Notes: a model not told the origin generated them from the letters alone. DNA of 64,000 nucleotides from Mucilaginibacter tundrae (GCF_013408825.1 NZ_JACCBZ010000002.1:604806-668805), one strand, 5' to 3'; positions 8,400-18,166 are shown, numbered from the stretch's first letter. Made by a program: numbers and translations.

Positions 8400-11300
8400 T
8401 GGTACCTGTCAGAGATTACTTCATATCGCACAAAAAACCAATAGCGCTGGTTTTATTTCTTACGCTTTTGGGCGGGATGTATGCTTATTCAAAATTGCAA
8501 ACTTCCTTATTTCCTGATGTAACCTTTCCTAAAATAAAGATCATTGCCGATGAGGGCTTGCAGCCTGTAAACAAAATGATGCTAACGGTAACCAAACCTT
8601 TGGAGAATGTAATTAAGCAAGTCCCCGATTTGCAAACCGTACGCAGCACAACCAGTCGCGGTAGTTGCGAAATATCTGCGTATATGAACTGGGGGGCAGA
8701 TATTGATCTGAGCCAGCAACGTATCCAATCCAGCATCGACCAAATAAAAAATAATTTGCCGCCTGATGTAAATATTACTGTGGAAAAGATGAACCCATCT
8801 ATCCTGCCGGTAAGTGGTTATACTTTGGAGAGCCATAACCGCTCTCCGATTGAGTTGCAGGAATTGGCTACTTACACCGTAAAACCATTCCTCTCACAAG
8901 TTGATGGTGTATCTGAAATAAGGGTCATTGGCGGAAAGATCAAAGAATATTGGTTGATCCTTAATGCGCAAAAGATGAGTTCTTTGGGTATTACACCTGA
9001 TATGATCAGTGCCGCGCTGGCCCAAACAAACTTCGTAAAATCAGGCGGCTATCTGTCGGATTACAAACGGATGTATCTCACCATAACTGATGCTACCATC
9101 GGCACAAAAGAAGAACTGGAAAACATGGTGATCAGCAATGATCGCAAACGGATTACACAGTTGAAAGATATAGCCGATGTTCAAATTAGTGAGGGGGTTG
9201 ATTATACCAAAATTAATGCAAACGGCCATGCCGGGGTACTGGTAGCGGTAATAAAGCAGCCCAATGCTAATCTGATATCTGTTTCTGCCGACATGGATCA
9301 AAAGGTTGAGGATCTTAAAAAGATATTACCGCCTGATGTTACCATTAAACCCTATTACGTACAAGCCGATTTTGTAAACGATGCTGTTAAAAGCGTAAGC
9401 GATAGTTTATGGGTTGGATTACTTCTGGCCATTATAGTAGCGGTCATTTTCCTGCGCTCGGCCAAAGCAAGTTTTACTATTTTAATTACTATACCGGTTA
9501 CGCTAGCACTTACTTTAATAGTATTATATGCTTCCGGATATACCTTTAACATCATGACATTGGGTGCGCTTGCTGCGTCCATCGGTTTAATAATTGATGA
9601 TGCCATTGTAGTTGTGGAGCAGATCCACCGCATGCACGAAGAATACCCGGATGAGCTTACCCGCAACTTATTAAAAAAAGCTATCGATTATCTTTTCCCG
9701 GCGATGGTTGGTTCATCAATAAGCACTATCGTAATATTTATACCTTTCCTGTTCATGACGGGTGTTGCAGGTGCTTACTTCAGCGTTCTTACCAATACCA
9801 TGATCATTACACTGGTATGTTCGTTTTTTGTTACCTGGATAGGGCTGCCCGTTATTTATTTGTTGCTCACAAGGCACAAACCATCAGATGTATTTAAAGA
9901 GAAAAAACACAAAGCCGAACATGTAAAAAATCAGAAATGGGTATCGTACTTCATACTTCGCCCATGGCTTGCATTACTTATTATTGCCGGTTTAGTGTTG
10001 ATTCTAGTGCTTGTACCGTCATTATTAAAAACAGGTTTTTTGCCTGATATGGACGAAGGCAGTATCGTGTTAGATTATAATTCCCCACCGGGAACTTCGT
10101 TAGAAGAAACAGATCGCATTTTACGTGAGGTAGAAAAAATCATTATAAAAGAACCTGATGTAGAGGCCTACTCGCGCCGCACCGGTACACAAATGGGTTT
10201 TTTTATTACAGAACCCAATACCGGTGATTACCTCATCCAACTTAAAAAGAATCACAAGCAAACTACCGAAGAAGTGATCAGCGATCTCCGCGCCAGGATC
10301 GCCTCCACTCAACCCGAGTTAACCATCGATTTTGGCCAGGTTATCACCGACATGCTTGGTGATCTGATGGAATCGGCACAGCCTATTGAAATAAAGGTTT
10401 ATGGTGATGATAATCAAAAACTGCAACAGCTATCCAAACAAATAGCCGCCGCCGTAAGCACCGTAAAAGGAACCGCGGATGTATTCGATGGTATAGTTAT
10501 CGCAGGCCCATCTATTTCTATAATTCCTAATTTTAATCAACTGGCGCAGTATAATATCAGTCCGCTAGAGCTGCAATCGCAAACTCAAGTGGCATTGGAA
10601 GGTAATGTAGTTGGCAGTATGATCGAAAAGCAAATGTTATCGCCAATTCGTATGGTTTACCCCGGCAGCCGGTCATTAAGCATAAACGATGTTAAGAATA
10701 TGAACATCTTTTTAGGTAAAGGCCAGCTAATACCTATTAGCCAGGTAGCCACCGTTTCTATTGACTCCGGCAGCGCCGAGATCAACCGCGAAAACCTGCA
10801 ATCCATGGGAATAATAACTGCTCGTATGGAAAACACTGATTTGGGTACAGTAATGAAAGGGATAAAAAGCAGCATCGCCCAAAAAGTTGTGTTACCCGAA
10901 GGTTACCACATAGAATATGGCGGCGATTATGCGCAACAGCAGCAAACATTTAAGGAGCTTTTATACATACTAATAACCGCTTGCTTACTGGTCTTCGCGG
11001 TAATATTATTCCTGTTTAAGCAATTCCGGATAGCCTTTTTGATATTAATTATATCCGTATTAGGTGCAGCCGGGGGATTACTTGCCTTATTTATTACCAA
11101 CACGCCATTAAATGTTGGCAGCTATACAGGCCTGATTATGATTGTGGGTATAATAGGCGAAAACTCGATTTTCACATTCTTACAATTCAAGCAAAGCGCT
11201 TTGGAAAGCACGGTTGACGAAGCCATTATCTACTCCATATCAACCCGTTTAAGGCCAAAGTTAATGACTGCTTTGGGTGCAATTATAGCTTTAATGCCAC

Positions 11301-11473
11301 TTGCTTTGGGCATAGGTGCGGGCGCACAATTGCATCAACCGCTGGCTATAGCGGTTATTGGTGGTTTTTTGGCAGCATTGCCGTTACTATTAATTGTGTT
11401 ACCGAGTATGATACGCATTTTGTACCGAAACGGATTCGTCAGTCCTGATAACGCAACTATGCAAAACCCATAA
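8399..11473 (+). CDS. RND-family inner-membrane efflux pump
   Basis: This 1024-residue protein has the length and layout of AcrB/CzcA-type pumps. It has a membrane helix at residues 13-31, a large periplasmic porter domain, and a helix cluster from about 335. That cluster contains GLIIDDAIVVVEQI, with the paired acidic residues of the proton relay in helix 4. A second periplasmic domain follows from about 555, and a final helix cluster starts at about 865. It is driven by the proton gradient and completes the tripartite pump with the two genes upstream. The substrate cannot be deduced. No metal-binding clusters favour a heavy-metal role. Confidence 0.92.
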   Translation: MVPVRDYFISHKKPIALVLFLTLLGGMYAYSKLQTSLFPDVTFPKIKIIADEGLQPVNKMMLTVTKPLENVIKQVPDLQTVRSTTSRGSCEISAYMNWGADIDLSQQRIQSSIDQIKNNLPPDVNITVEKMNPSILPVSGYTLESHNRSPIELQELATYTVKPFLSQVDGVSEIRVIGGKIKEYWLILNAQKMSSLGITPDMISAALAQTNFVKSGGYLSDYKRMYLTITDATIGTKEELENMVISNDRKRITQLKDIADVQISEGVDYTKINANGHAGVLVAVIKQPNANLISVSADMDQKVEDLKKILPPDVTIKPYYVQADFVNDAVKSVSDSLWVGLLLAIIVAVIFLRSAKASFTILITIPVTLALTLIVLYASGYTFNIMTLGALAASIGLIIDDAIVVVEQIHRMHEEYPDELTRNLLKKAIDYLFPAMVGSSISTIVIFIPFLFMTGVAGAYFSVLTNTMIITLVCSFFVTWIGLPVIYLLLTRHKPSDVFKEKKHKAEHVKNQKWVSYFILRPWLALLIIAGLVLILVLVPSLLKTGFLPDMDEGSIVLDYNSPPGTSLEETDRILREVEKIIIKEPDVEAYSRRTGTQMGFFITEPNTGDYLIQLKKNHKQTTEEVISDLRARIASTQPELTIDFGQVITDMLGDLMESAQPIEIKVYGDDNQKLQQLSKQIAAAVSTVKGTADVFDGIVIAGPSISIIPNFNQLAQYNISPLELQSQTQVALEGNVVGSMIEKQMLSPIRMVYPGSRSLSINDVKNMNIFLGKGQLIPISQVATVSIDSGSAEINRENLQSMGIITARMENTDLGTVMKGIKSSIAQKVVLPEGYHIEYGGDYAQQQQTFKELLYILITACLLVFAVILFLFKQFRIAFLILIISVLGAAGGLLALFITNTPLNVGSYTGLIMIVGIIGENSIFTFLQFKQSALESTVDEAIIYSISTRLRPKLMTALGAIIALMPLALGIGAGAQLHQPLAIAVIGGFLAALPLLLIVLPSMIRILYRNGFVSPDNATMQNP

Positions 11474-11536
11474 ACTACAAATTCTCTTCAGAATTAAATC
11501 TGACATTTATAACTTATAAAATTGCACCTAATATTT

Positions 11537-12532
11537 ATGAAAAAAATATTTTTAATACCTTTTTTTGCAATGGGCTTAATGCCATTAGCATCCCGCGCGC
11601 AAACCTATACTTATGAAAAATCCATTGCCTTACCTGGCGATGCCGGCTGGGATTACCTGTCGATTGATAAGGTAAACGACCGTTTGTATGTATCGCATGG
11701 TAATGCTGTAAACGTTGTAAATCTAAAAACCGAGCAACCCGTAGGCGTTATTGGTGATTTGAAAGGCATCCATGGCATAGCTATTGATAATAAAGCCAAT
11801 CGTGGGTTTATTAGTGACGGGAAGGCAAATGCTATCGTCGTATTCGACCTTAAAACACTGGCAACCATTGCAACCGTACCAATTGATGGTAAAGATCCCG
11901 ATTGCATTATTTACGAACCTTACACCGACCGTGTTTATAGTTTTAATGGCGATAGCAACAGCTCATCCGTTGTTGATCCTAATACATTGAAACAAGTAGG
12001 TACAGTTGAACTGGGCGGCGGACCTGAATTCGCGGTATCTGACGGTAAAGGAAATATCTATAATAACCTCGAAGACAAAAACAGTTTAGATGTTATTAAC
12101 GTAAAAAGCCTAAAAGTAAGTGCTAACTACCCATTGGCGCCGGGTGGCGGCCCTACAGGTATTGCAATGGATATTAAAAACGGTCGCACATTCAGCGGTT
12201 GCCGTGCGAATAAAGGGATGAGTGTAACAGATATAAAAACCGGCAAAGTGATAGCAACCCTCCCTATTGGAGCTGGTGTTGATGCCGTTGCTTTCGACCC
12301 TGAAACTAAGCTAATATTTTGCTCCTGCGGTGATGGTACAGTTACCATAATTAAAGAAGAAAATGCAGACAGTTATACTGTTGTGCAATCCCTTAAAACA
12401 CAAAACCGCGCCCGTACAATGGCGTTAGATACAAAAACACATAAAATTTATTTGAGTGTTGCCGAAACTGAACCGAACAGCCGTAAAGCTTTGCCAGGCA
12501 CTTTCAAAGTATTGGTATATGAGATGAAATAA
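11537..12532 (+). CDS. Secreted YVTN/YncE-like beta-propeller protein
   Basis: The protein is 331 residues from the ATG at 11537. A TTG 15 bases upstream would only lengthen the signal peptide. The signal peptide (MKKIFLIPFFAMGLMPLASRAQ) is followed by repeated blade motifs: LSIDKVNDRLYVSHGN, IAIDNKANRGFISDGKAN, AMDIKNGRTFSGCRAN and AFDPETKLIFCSCGDG. These match 40-residue YVTN propeller repeats. It lies 63 bp downstream of the pump gene and may be read through from it. Such propellers bind ligands or partners. No catalytic residues are visible. Confidence 0.82.
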   Translation: MKKIFLIPFFAMGLMPLASRAQTYTYEKSIALPGDAGWDYLSIDKVNDRLYVSHGNAVNVVNLKTEQPVGVIGDLKGIHGIAIDNKANRGFISDGKANAIVVFDLKTLATIATVPIDGKDPDCIIYEPYTDRVYSFNGDSNSSSVVDPNTLKQVGTVELGGGPEFAVSDGKGNIYNNLEDKNSLDVINVKSLKVSANYPLAPGGGPTGIAMDIKNGRTFSGCRANKGMSVTDIKTGKVIATLPIGAGVDAVAFDPETKLIFCSCGDGTVTIIKEENADSYTVVQSLKTQNRARTMALDTKTHKIYLSVAETEPNSRKALPGTFKVLVYEMK

Positions 12533-12662
12533 TATTTAGGTTTCATTAAATTATTCCAACTATTATATTTATTATTGAAACTAAACGTTAATATAAAAAG
12601 TAACAACCAAAAAACAACCCTCCCCTGTCACGGTTTTCTATATAAAAACCATTTAAAATTAT

Positions 12663-13670
12663 ATGATTAATAAGACCGATTTCGTTTACTCAGAGGCTTC
12701 AGAACCGCACCGTATTCGTACTAAAAAGATTTTAAAACAGTTTCCACAAATGAGAAACCTGATAGGCAAAAACCCTGCGACTATCTTTGCCATTATAGGC
12801 TTAGTGGCTTTACAGGTTGTTTTGGCCTGGGTTCTGCGCGACCAATCATGGTGGTGGGTTTTCGGAGCGGCATACGTTATCGGCGCTTTTGCTGATCATG
12901 CGTTATTTGTAATGATACACGAATGCGCGCACCAGTTGTTATTTAAAGGCCGTTCAGCTAACCGCTGGGCTGGTATATTTGCAAATTTGCCTCAGATTTT
13001 CCCAAGTTCTATATCGTTTGAACGTTACCACATTAAACACCACTCTTTTCAGGGCGTGCATGAGCTTGATGCTGATTTACCAAACCGTTGGGAAGCAAAA
13101 TTGATCAACAATTCATTCTTCGGTAAAGCCATTTGGTTATTATTTTATCCGGTTTTCCAGGTATTTCGCTTATCAAGATTGCGTGAACTGCAAACATTTG
13201 ACTGGTGGGTAGTAGCAAATCTTTTAGTACAGGTAGTATTTACCACCGCCATATATTATTTTATGGGCTGGCATGCACTTGCATTTTTATTGCTTAGCTT
13301 TTCTTTTTCAGTTGGTTTACACCCGCTGGGCGCACGTTGGGTACAGGAGCATTACCTCACACACAGTGTTGAACAAGAAACTTACAGCTATTACGGTAAT
13401 TTTAATGCCGTTGCATTCAACGTAGGTTTCCATAACGAACACCATGATTTTCCTTCTATCCCATGGAACAAACTTCCGCAGATAAAGAAGACAGCACCCG
13501 AGTATTACGATACTTTATATTACCATACTTCATGGACAAAATTGTTTTTCCGTTTTCTGTTTGATCGGGAAATATCGCTATTCAACAGGATACTACGTAA
13601 AGAACGTGGTAAAGTAGCCCTAACCGACGTTTCGAAACCAGACGTTGAAATGGAGCCAGCAACGCTTTAA
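12663..13670 (+). CDS. Dihydroceramide delta-4 desaturase (DEGS-like) homologue
   Basis: This 335-residue protein aligns by eye, end to end, with eukaryotic sphingolipid delta-4 desaturases. An N-terminal Lipid_DES-like motif (DFVYSEASEPHRIRTKKIL) is followed by three histidine boxes: HECAH (86-90), HIKHH (123-127) and HNEHH (257-261), the last inside NVGFHNEHHDFPSIP. Other shared phrases are FANLP, ISFERYH and ETYSYYGNFN. The expected reaction adds a trans double bond at C4 of the long-chain base of dihydroceramide at the membrane, using a di-iron centre. It appears monocistronic, with a hairpin terminator downstream at 13722. A related acyl-lipid desaturase is the main alternative. Confidence 0.85.
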   Translation: MINKTDFVYSEASEPHRIRTKKILKQFPQMRNLIGKNPATIFAIIGLVALQVVLAWVLRDQSWWWVFGAAYVIGAFADHALFVMIHECAHQLLFKGRSANRWAGIFANLPQIFPSSISFERYHIKHHSFQGVHELDADLPNRWEAKLINNSFFGKAIWLLFYPVFQVFRLSRLRELQTFDWWVVANLLVQVVFTTAIYYFMGWHALAFLLLSFSFSVGLHPLGARWVQEHYLTHSVEQETYSYYGNFNAVAFNVGFHNEHHDFPSIPWNKLPQIKKTAPEYYDTLYYHTSWTKLFFRFLFDREISLFNRILRKERGKVALTDVSKPDVEMEPATL

Positions 13671-13721
13671 ATTCAGCTCTTTTTCTTGCGGGATATTATC
13701 CTGTTAATAAAGACCAATATC

Positions 13722-13762
13722 AATTATCCGGCATCTGTGATAAACACTTTTGCCGGATAATT
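13722..13762 (+). terminator. Hairpin terminator after the desaturase gene
   Basis: AATTATCCGGCA (13722-13733) and TGCCGGATAATT (13751-13762) form a 12-bp perfect stem followed by a short T-containing stretch. It argues against a TTG start at 13750 for the next gene, because that start would lie inside the stem. Confidence 0.6.
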
Positions 13763-13824
13763 GCTTTATAGTCCATTGGTTATCCCCACTAAGCAAAACT
13801 TTTGTCTCCTTTTGGTATTTTTAC

Positions 13825-14742
13825 ATGATAATGAGTAACCAAACTAAGCTTAAAATATTAATTCCCATACTCGTGGTCGCGTTTTTTTGCGCACACGCAT
13901 GGCATAAGCATGAGCAACGGGAAAGTGACATAACCGGTTCATTGCAAGGCAGAGAACTCGACGAAATATCGGGGATTGCCGCATCGGGTATTATTAACGA
14001 TCTTTATTATATAGAAAACGACAGCGGCGATACTAGCCGCTTTTTTAGCATTGATCCCACCGGTAAAAATCACGCCACCATCTATTTCAAGGGCGATCCA
14101 AAAGAAGAATTTGGCGTAAATGATTGTGAAGACATTGCTGTAGGTCCCGGGCCTATTGCAGGCAAAAGTTATTTATATGACGGTGATATTGGCGACAATT
14201 ATTCCCAGCATCCATATATTACAGTTTACAGGATGGAAGAACAAAAGGCATGGGCGGATACCGGCATTAAACACGCGGTTGCCGTACCTATACATCTAAA
14301 ATATCCCGATGGACCGAAAGATGCAGAAACTTTAATGATTGACCCGATTGAGAAGCTGATCTACATTGTTTCTAAACGCCTGGATTCTGTTGGCATTTAT
14401 GCAACGCCATTAATTTATAAACCAAACGACACGGTTATTTTATCCCTGCATGGCAAATTATCCTTTAAAGGTATCAAACCATTTAAATGGATAACAGCCG
14501 GTGATATTTCCAAAGACGGCACGCAAATTCTCCTTAAAAGCTATGATAAGGTTTACTACTGGCAACGCCCGTTAAACGAACCTGTTTGGAAGGTAATGCT
14601 TACTCAAAAACCACGGGAATTACCTTACACAATGGAAAAGCAAGGTGAAGCAATAGGCTTTACACCTGATGGTAAAGGTTATTATACCACCAGCGAGGGT
14701 GTTTACTCGCCGATCTATTATTATAAAATCCCGGGGAAATAA
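13825..14742 (+). CDS. Exported beta-propeller-like hypothetical protein
   Basis: The protein has about 305 residues from ATG 13825; a second ATG at 13831 is equally possible. One N-terminal hydrophobic segment (KILIPILVVAFFCAHAW) acts as signal or anchor. The mature part contains DEISGIAASGIINDLYYIEN followed by DSGDTSRFFSIDPTGK, then NDCEDIAVGPG and KDAETLMIDPIEKLIYIVSK. These blade-like repeats are seen in SdiA-regulated or phytase-like six-bladed propellers. The family is common but uncharacterised in Bacteroidota. No enzyme activity can be assigned. Confidence 0.68.
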   Translation: MIMSNQTKLKILIPILVVAFFCAHAWHKHEQRESDITGSLQGRELDEISGIAASGIINDLYYIENDSGDTSRFFSIDPTGKNHATIYFKGDPKEEFGVNDCEDIAVGPGPIAGKSYLYDGDIGDNYSQHPYITVYRMEEQKAWADTGIKHAVAVPIHLKYPDGPKDAETLMIDPIEKLIYIVSKRLDSVGIYATPLIYKPNDTVILSLHGKLSFKGIKPFKWITAGDISKDGTQILLKSYDKVYYWQRPLNEPVWKVMLTQKPRELPYTMEKQGEAIGFTPDGKGYYTTSEGVYSPIYYYKIPGK

Positions 14743-14841
14743 AAACTTAACCTTCATTGCCAATAACTTATGAAAATTTAACAGCCAGTTAATTTTCAAG
14801 TTTTATTGTGTTCCTAACTTTATATCGATAAAAAAAACACC

Positions 14842-15192
14842 ATGAAAAAACTGTTTTTATTATCGATTTTGTTGTGCTTTGTGGCGGCAGGCCTTGCAGC
14901 AACAACAGCCCTGAACGGCCAATGGATCGGCACCTTAAAAACCGGCGATGGCAATGAATATCCGCTTCAATATAATTTCAAGGTGGATGGTGATAAACTC
15001 ACCGGTACAGTACGCGGTCCGCATGGCGATCTGCCTATCAATGATGGTCAGATACACGGCTCGGTTTTTAGCTTTGATGTTTCTTTAGATAAAATGTTGC
15101 TGATCCACACTGGTAAGATCTATCCAGATTCTATCGGGCTGGATATAGAATGCGATGAAACTAAAGCGCATACTGTTTTAAAGCGAAATTAG
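14842..15192 (+). CDS. Small secreted lipocalin-like hypothetical protein
   Basis: This 116-residue protein has a signal peptide (MKKLFLLSILLCFVAAGLAA). The mature, strand-rich domain begins ALNGQWIGTLKTGDGNEYPL and continues with FKVDGDKLTGTVRGPHGD and INDGQIHGSVFSFDV. The pattern of alternating strands resembles a small secreted barrel family frequent in Bacteroidota. It stands alone, with about 100 bp on the upstream side. The function is unknown. Confidence 0.7.
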   Translation: MKKLFLLSILLCFVAAGLAATTALNGQWIGTLKTGDGNEYPLQYNFKVDGDKLTGTVRGPHGDLPINDGQIHGSVFSFDVSLDKMLLIHTGKIYPDSIGLDIECDETKAHTVLKRN

Positions 15193-15302
15193 CCTTGCTA
15201 TCAACCTCTTTTTGTCATACCTAACTAACAATTCAATTTAAAACCGCGCATACCAAACTTTTGCGTAAAATATTCCGTTATTTTATAACAGAAAGGTACA
15301 AT

Positions 15303-16400
15303 ATGCGTGGTTTTGGATTTTCCAAGTTTCAACCCAATGAGATCCCTAAAGGGGGATTTGAAGAATTACTGAAGTTATTTCTTGAATTGCTTAATTATAC
15401 GTCAGGCGATGCAGGCGAAGCTTTGGCCTGGCTTAACGAGCTCGATAAGCAATATAATATCACCAATGACGACTATGGCATGGGTGATTTTATTGACGAA
15501 TTAAAGCAAAAAGGCTATTTAGACGAAGATAAACAAAACGGAGAATTCCGTATTACCGGCAAAACGGAGCAAAGCATCCGTCAGGCATCACTGGAGGAAA
15601 TCTTCGGCAAGCTAAAAAAATCTGGTAAAGGCAACCACCGCTCACCGCAATCAGGTCAGGGTGATGAAAGGAATTCCGAGCGCCGCGAATTTGAGTTTGG
15701 CGATAGTCTGGATCAGATCGACATGACCCAATCTATTCACAATGCGCAGGTCAACCACGGCATAGGCGATTTTATGATGACCGAGCGCGACCTGGAAGTT
15801 GAGGAAATGGATTATAAAACCCTTACCTCAACCGTGCTGATGATTGATATATCACACTCCATGATACTTTATGGCGAGGACAGGATCACCCCGGCAAAAA
15901 AAGTCGCGATGGCTTTGGCTGAATTGATCCGCACCAAATACCCAAAGGATACTTTGGATATTGTGGTTTTTGGTAATGATGCCTGGCCTATTACGTTAAA
16001 AGATCTGCCTTATTTACAGGTTGGCCCTTTTCATACCAACACTTATGCTGGTTTGGAACTGGCTACCGATATACTTCGCCGCCGTAAAACGCAGAATAAG
16101 CAAATTTTCATGATTACGGATGGTAAGCCAACCTGCTTAAAAGAAGGCACCAAATATTATAAAAACAGTGTAGGCCTCGACCGTAAAGTTGTAAACAAAA
16201 CGCTTAATATGGCGGCTCAATGCAAAAGATTAAAAATACCTATCACCACATTCATGATAGCTAAAGATCCTTACCTGCAGCAATTTGTACGTAAGTTTAC
16301 CGAAACAAATGGTGGCAAAGCATTCTACAGTTCGTTAAACGGTTTGGGGGAATATATTTTTGAGGATTATATTAAAAACAGAAGAAGAACTGTTAGGTAA
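15303..16400 (+). CDS. VWA-domain protein, partner of the MoxR-type ATPase
   Basis: The protein is 365 residues from ATG 15303. A TTG 42 bases upstream gives a doubtful extension. The N-terminal half is helical and charged. The C-terminal half is a von Willebrand A domain with the metal-ion site motif DISHS (182-186) and a later MITDGKPT motif. Such proteins act with AAA+ ATPases as metal-chelatase-like insertion or remodelling pairs, as in MoxR/VWA and BchI/BchD. The ATPase gene follows after a 166-bp gap that holds a repeat. The client protein is unknown. Confidence 0.85.
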   Translation: MRGFGFSKFQPNEIPKGGFEELLKLFLELLNYTSGDAGEALAWLNELDKQYNITNDDYGMGDFIDELKQKGYLDEDKQNGEFRITGKTEQSIRQASLEEIFGKLKKSGKGNHRSPQSGQGDERNSERREFEFGDSLDQIDMTQSIHNAQVNHGIGDFMMTERDLEVEEMDYKTLTSTVLMIDISHSMILYGEDRITPAKKVAMALAELIRTKYPKDTLDIVVFGNDAWPITLKDLPYLQVGPFHTNTYAGLELATDILRRRKTQNKQIFMITDGKPTCLKEGTKYYKNSVGLDRKVVNKTLNMAAQCKRLKIPITTFMIAKDPYLQQFVRKFTETNGGKAFYSSLNGLGEYIFEDYIKNRRRTVR

Positions 16401-16440
16401 TTTTAGAATGTGCAGATGTGCAAATAAAAAATGTCTTCAC

Positions 16441-16500
16441 GCTCGTTCCGCCGAAGGCGAAGAGAGGGTAGACCAGCAAAGCCTAGTCGGGGTGAGTAAT
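16441..16500. repeat. Diverged copy of the GAGAGGG / GGGGTGAGTA repeat
   Basis: Within the gap between the VWA and ATPase genes, GAGAGGGTAGACCAGCAAAG leads to CCTAGTCGGGGTGAGTAA. The order GAGAGGG, short hairpin, GGGGTGNGTNA matches the elements at 5431 and 63837. The gap also contains a short GTGCAGATGTGCAAAT stretch at about 16410-16425. Confidence 0.55.
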
Positions 16501-16566
16501 TATAAAAACGACGAATAACAATGACGAATTTCCCGGACTTATCTACTTCCGGACTAAAAAACAAGA

Positions 16567-18072
16567 ATGAGCAAACTACTTGAAATAACAACCCTTGGTC
16601 AGCTAAAAAAGATTGAATACAAAAGCCGATCGGTTAAAGATGAATTAAGAGCAAACCTGATAGCACAATTGCAAAAAAGCGAAGGTGGCTTTGAGGGCAT
16701 TATCGGTTTTGAGGATACGGTAATTCCTGACCTGCAAACCGCTATACTTTCTCGCCATAACATTTTACTGCTTGGTTTACGCGGGCAGGCAAAAACACGT
16801 ATTGCCCGCTTGCTGGTAAATTTACTGGATGAGTATGTGCCATATATTGAAGGATCAGAATTATTTGATGATCCATTGGCGCCTATCTCCTGGTTCGGCC
16901 ATAACGAAATTTTAGCCAAAGGCGATGCTACTCCTATTGCATGGCTGCATCGTTCGGACCGCTATACCGAAAAATTGGCTACTCCCGATGTTACCGTTGC
17001 CGATTTAATTGGCGATGTTGACCCAATAAAAGCTGCTACCATGAAGCTTACCTACAGCGACGAGCGTGTTATTCACTTTGGTTTAATACCACGCGCGCAC
17101 AGGGGCATATTTGTAATTAATGAATTGCCCGATTTGCAGGCACGTATACAGGTGTCACTGTTTAATATTTTGCAAGAGAGGGATATCCAGATCCGTGGTT
17201 TTAAACTGCGTTTACCTTTAGATATCCAGTTTGTATTTACTGCAAACCCTGAAGATTATACCAATCGCGGTTCGATAGTAACACCGTTGAAAGACAGGAT
17301 TGAGAGCCAGATATTAACGCATTATCCACGCTCAGTTGAGATCTCCCGCAAAATTACTCAACAGGAAGCCTTGTTATCACCTGAACAAAAAGTTGCTGTT
17401 GAAGCCGATAGTTTGGTAAAAAACATGGTGGAGCAAATCGCTTTTGAAGCAAGGAATTCTGAATATATTGATAAAAAATCGGGCGTATCAGCAAGGTTAA
17501 CTATATCAGCCTATGAAAACCTGATCAGTAATGCTGAAAGGCGCATGATCATTAATCGTGAAGCAAGTACCTCTGTACGTATCAGCGACTTTTTAGGGGT
17601 TATCCCGGCCATTACCGGCAAAATAGAGCTAGTATACGAGGGTGAATTAGAAGGCCCTGCAAAGGTTGCCAATATGCTTATCGGCAAAGCCATTAAAACT
17701 ATGCTGGTACAGTATTTCCCTGATCCGGAAAAAGCTAAAAAATCAAAAGCGCCAAACCCTTATGCTGAAATTATAGCATGGTTTAGCAATGGCAATAATT
17801 TGTCGTTAGTTGATGATCTATCACTGGTTGATTATAAAAAGGGATTGAATTCCGTAACAGGATTAAAAGACCTTGTTAAAAAATTGCATCCCCGCCTTAG
17901 CGAAAACCAACAGCTTTTATTGATGGAGTTTGTGTTGCATGGACTGGCTGAATTCTCACAATTAAGCAAAGGATTTTTAGATAACGGCTTCGCGTTTTCA
18001 GATATGTTCAACAGCTTGTTCAATTTGGAACCGGATGATGATGATTTGGATATAGATGATGATCGGTATTAA
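16567..18072 (+). CDS. MoxR / magnesium-chelatase-I-like AAA+ ATPase
   Basis: This 501-residue AAA+ protein has a slightly unusual Walker A, GLRGQAKT (70-77), with Ala where Gly is normal. Walker B is IFVINELPDL (about 188-197), and the sensor region is FVFTANPEDYTNRGSI. A helical C-terminal lid follows. The last residues are very acidic (EPDDDDLDIDDDRY). The neighbour upstream encodes a VWA protein, so the two probably form a chaperone or remodelling pair that matures another protein or cofactor. This gene and the VWA gene are separated by a repeat insertion but stay co-directional. Confidence 0.88.
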   Translation: MSKLLEITTLGQLKKIEYKSRSVKDELRANLIAQLQKSEGGFEGIIGFEDTVIPDLQTAILSRHNILLLGLRGQAKTRIARLLVNLLDEYVPYIEGSELFDDPLAPISWFGHNEILAKGDATPIAWLHRSDRYTEKLATPDVTVADLIGDVDPIKAATMKLTYSDERVIHFGLIPRAHRGIFVINELPDLQARIQVSLFNILQERDIQIRGFKLRLPLDIQFVFTANPEDYTNRGSIVTPLKDRIESQILTHYPRSVEISRKITQQEALLSPEQKVAVEADSLVKNMVEQIAFEARNSEYIDKKSGVSARLTISAYENLISNAERRMIINREASTSVRISDFLGVIPAITGKIELVYEGELEGPAKVANMLIGKAIKTMLVQYFPDPEKAKKSKAPNPYAEIIAWFSNGNNLSLVDDLSLVDYKKGLNSVTGLKDLVKKLHPRLSENQQLLLMEFVLHGLAEFSQLSKGFLDNGFAFSDMFNSLFNLEPDDDDLDIDDDRY

Positions 18073-18091
18073 GAATCCATAGTCTTCTTCT

Positions 18092-18166
18092 TGTCGTTCT
18101 GAGCATAGCGAAGAATCTGTAAATTGGTTTACACTGTACAGATTCTTCGCTATGCTCAAAACGACA
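18092..18166. repeat. Long hairpin repeat (GTTCTGAGCATAGCGAAGAATCTG family)
   Basis: The arms at 18092-18121 and 18137-18166 are 30-nt inverted repeats with one mismatch. The left arm begins TGTCGTTCTGAGCATAGCG and the loop is about 15 nt. A T-run follows the right arm, so it may also terminate the upstream transcript. Related copies are at 62076-62148, and a decayed arm is at 60303. Confidence 0.85.

Noticed and set aside
13750..13824. TTG start for the propeller-like protein
   Set aside because: It falls inside the 13722-13762 hairpin and gives a signal-less leader. The ATG at 13825 precedes a normal signal segment.
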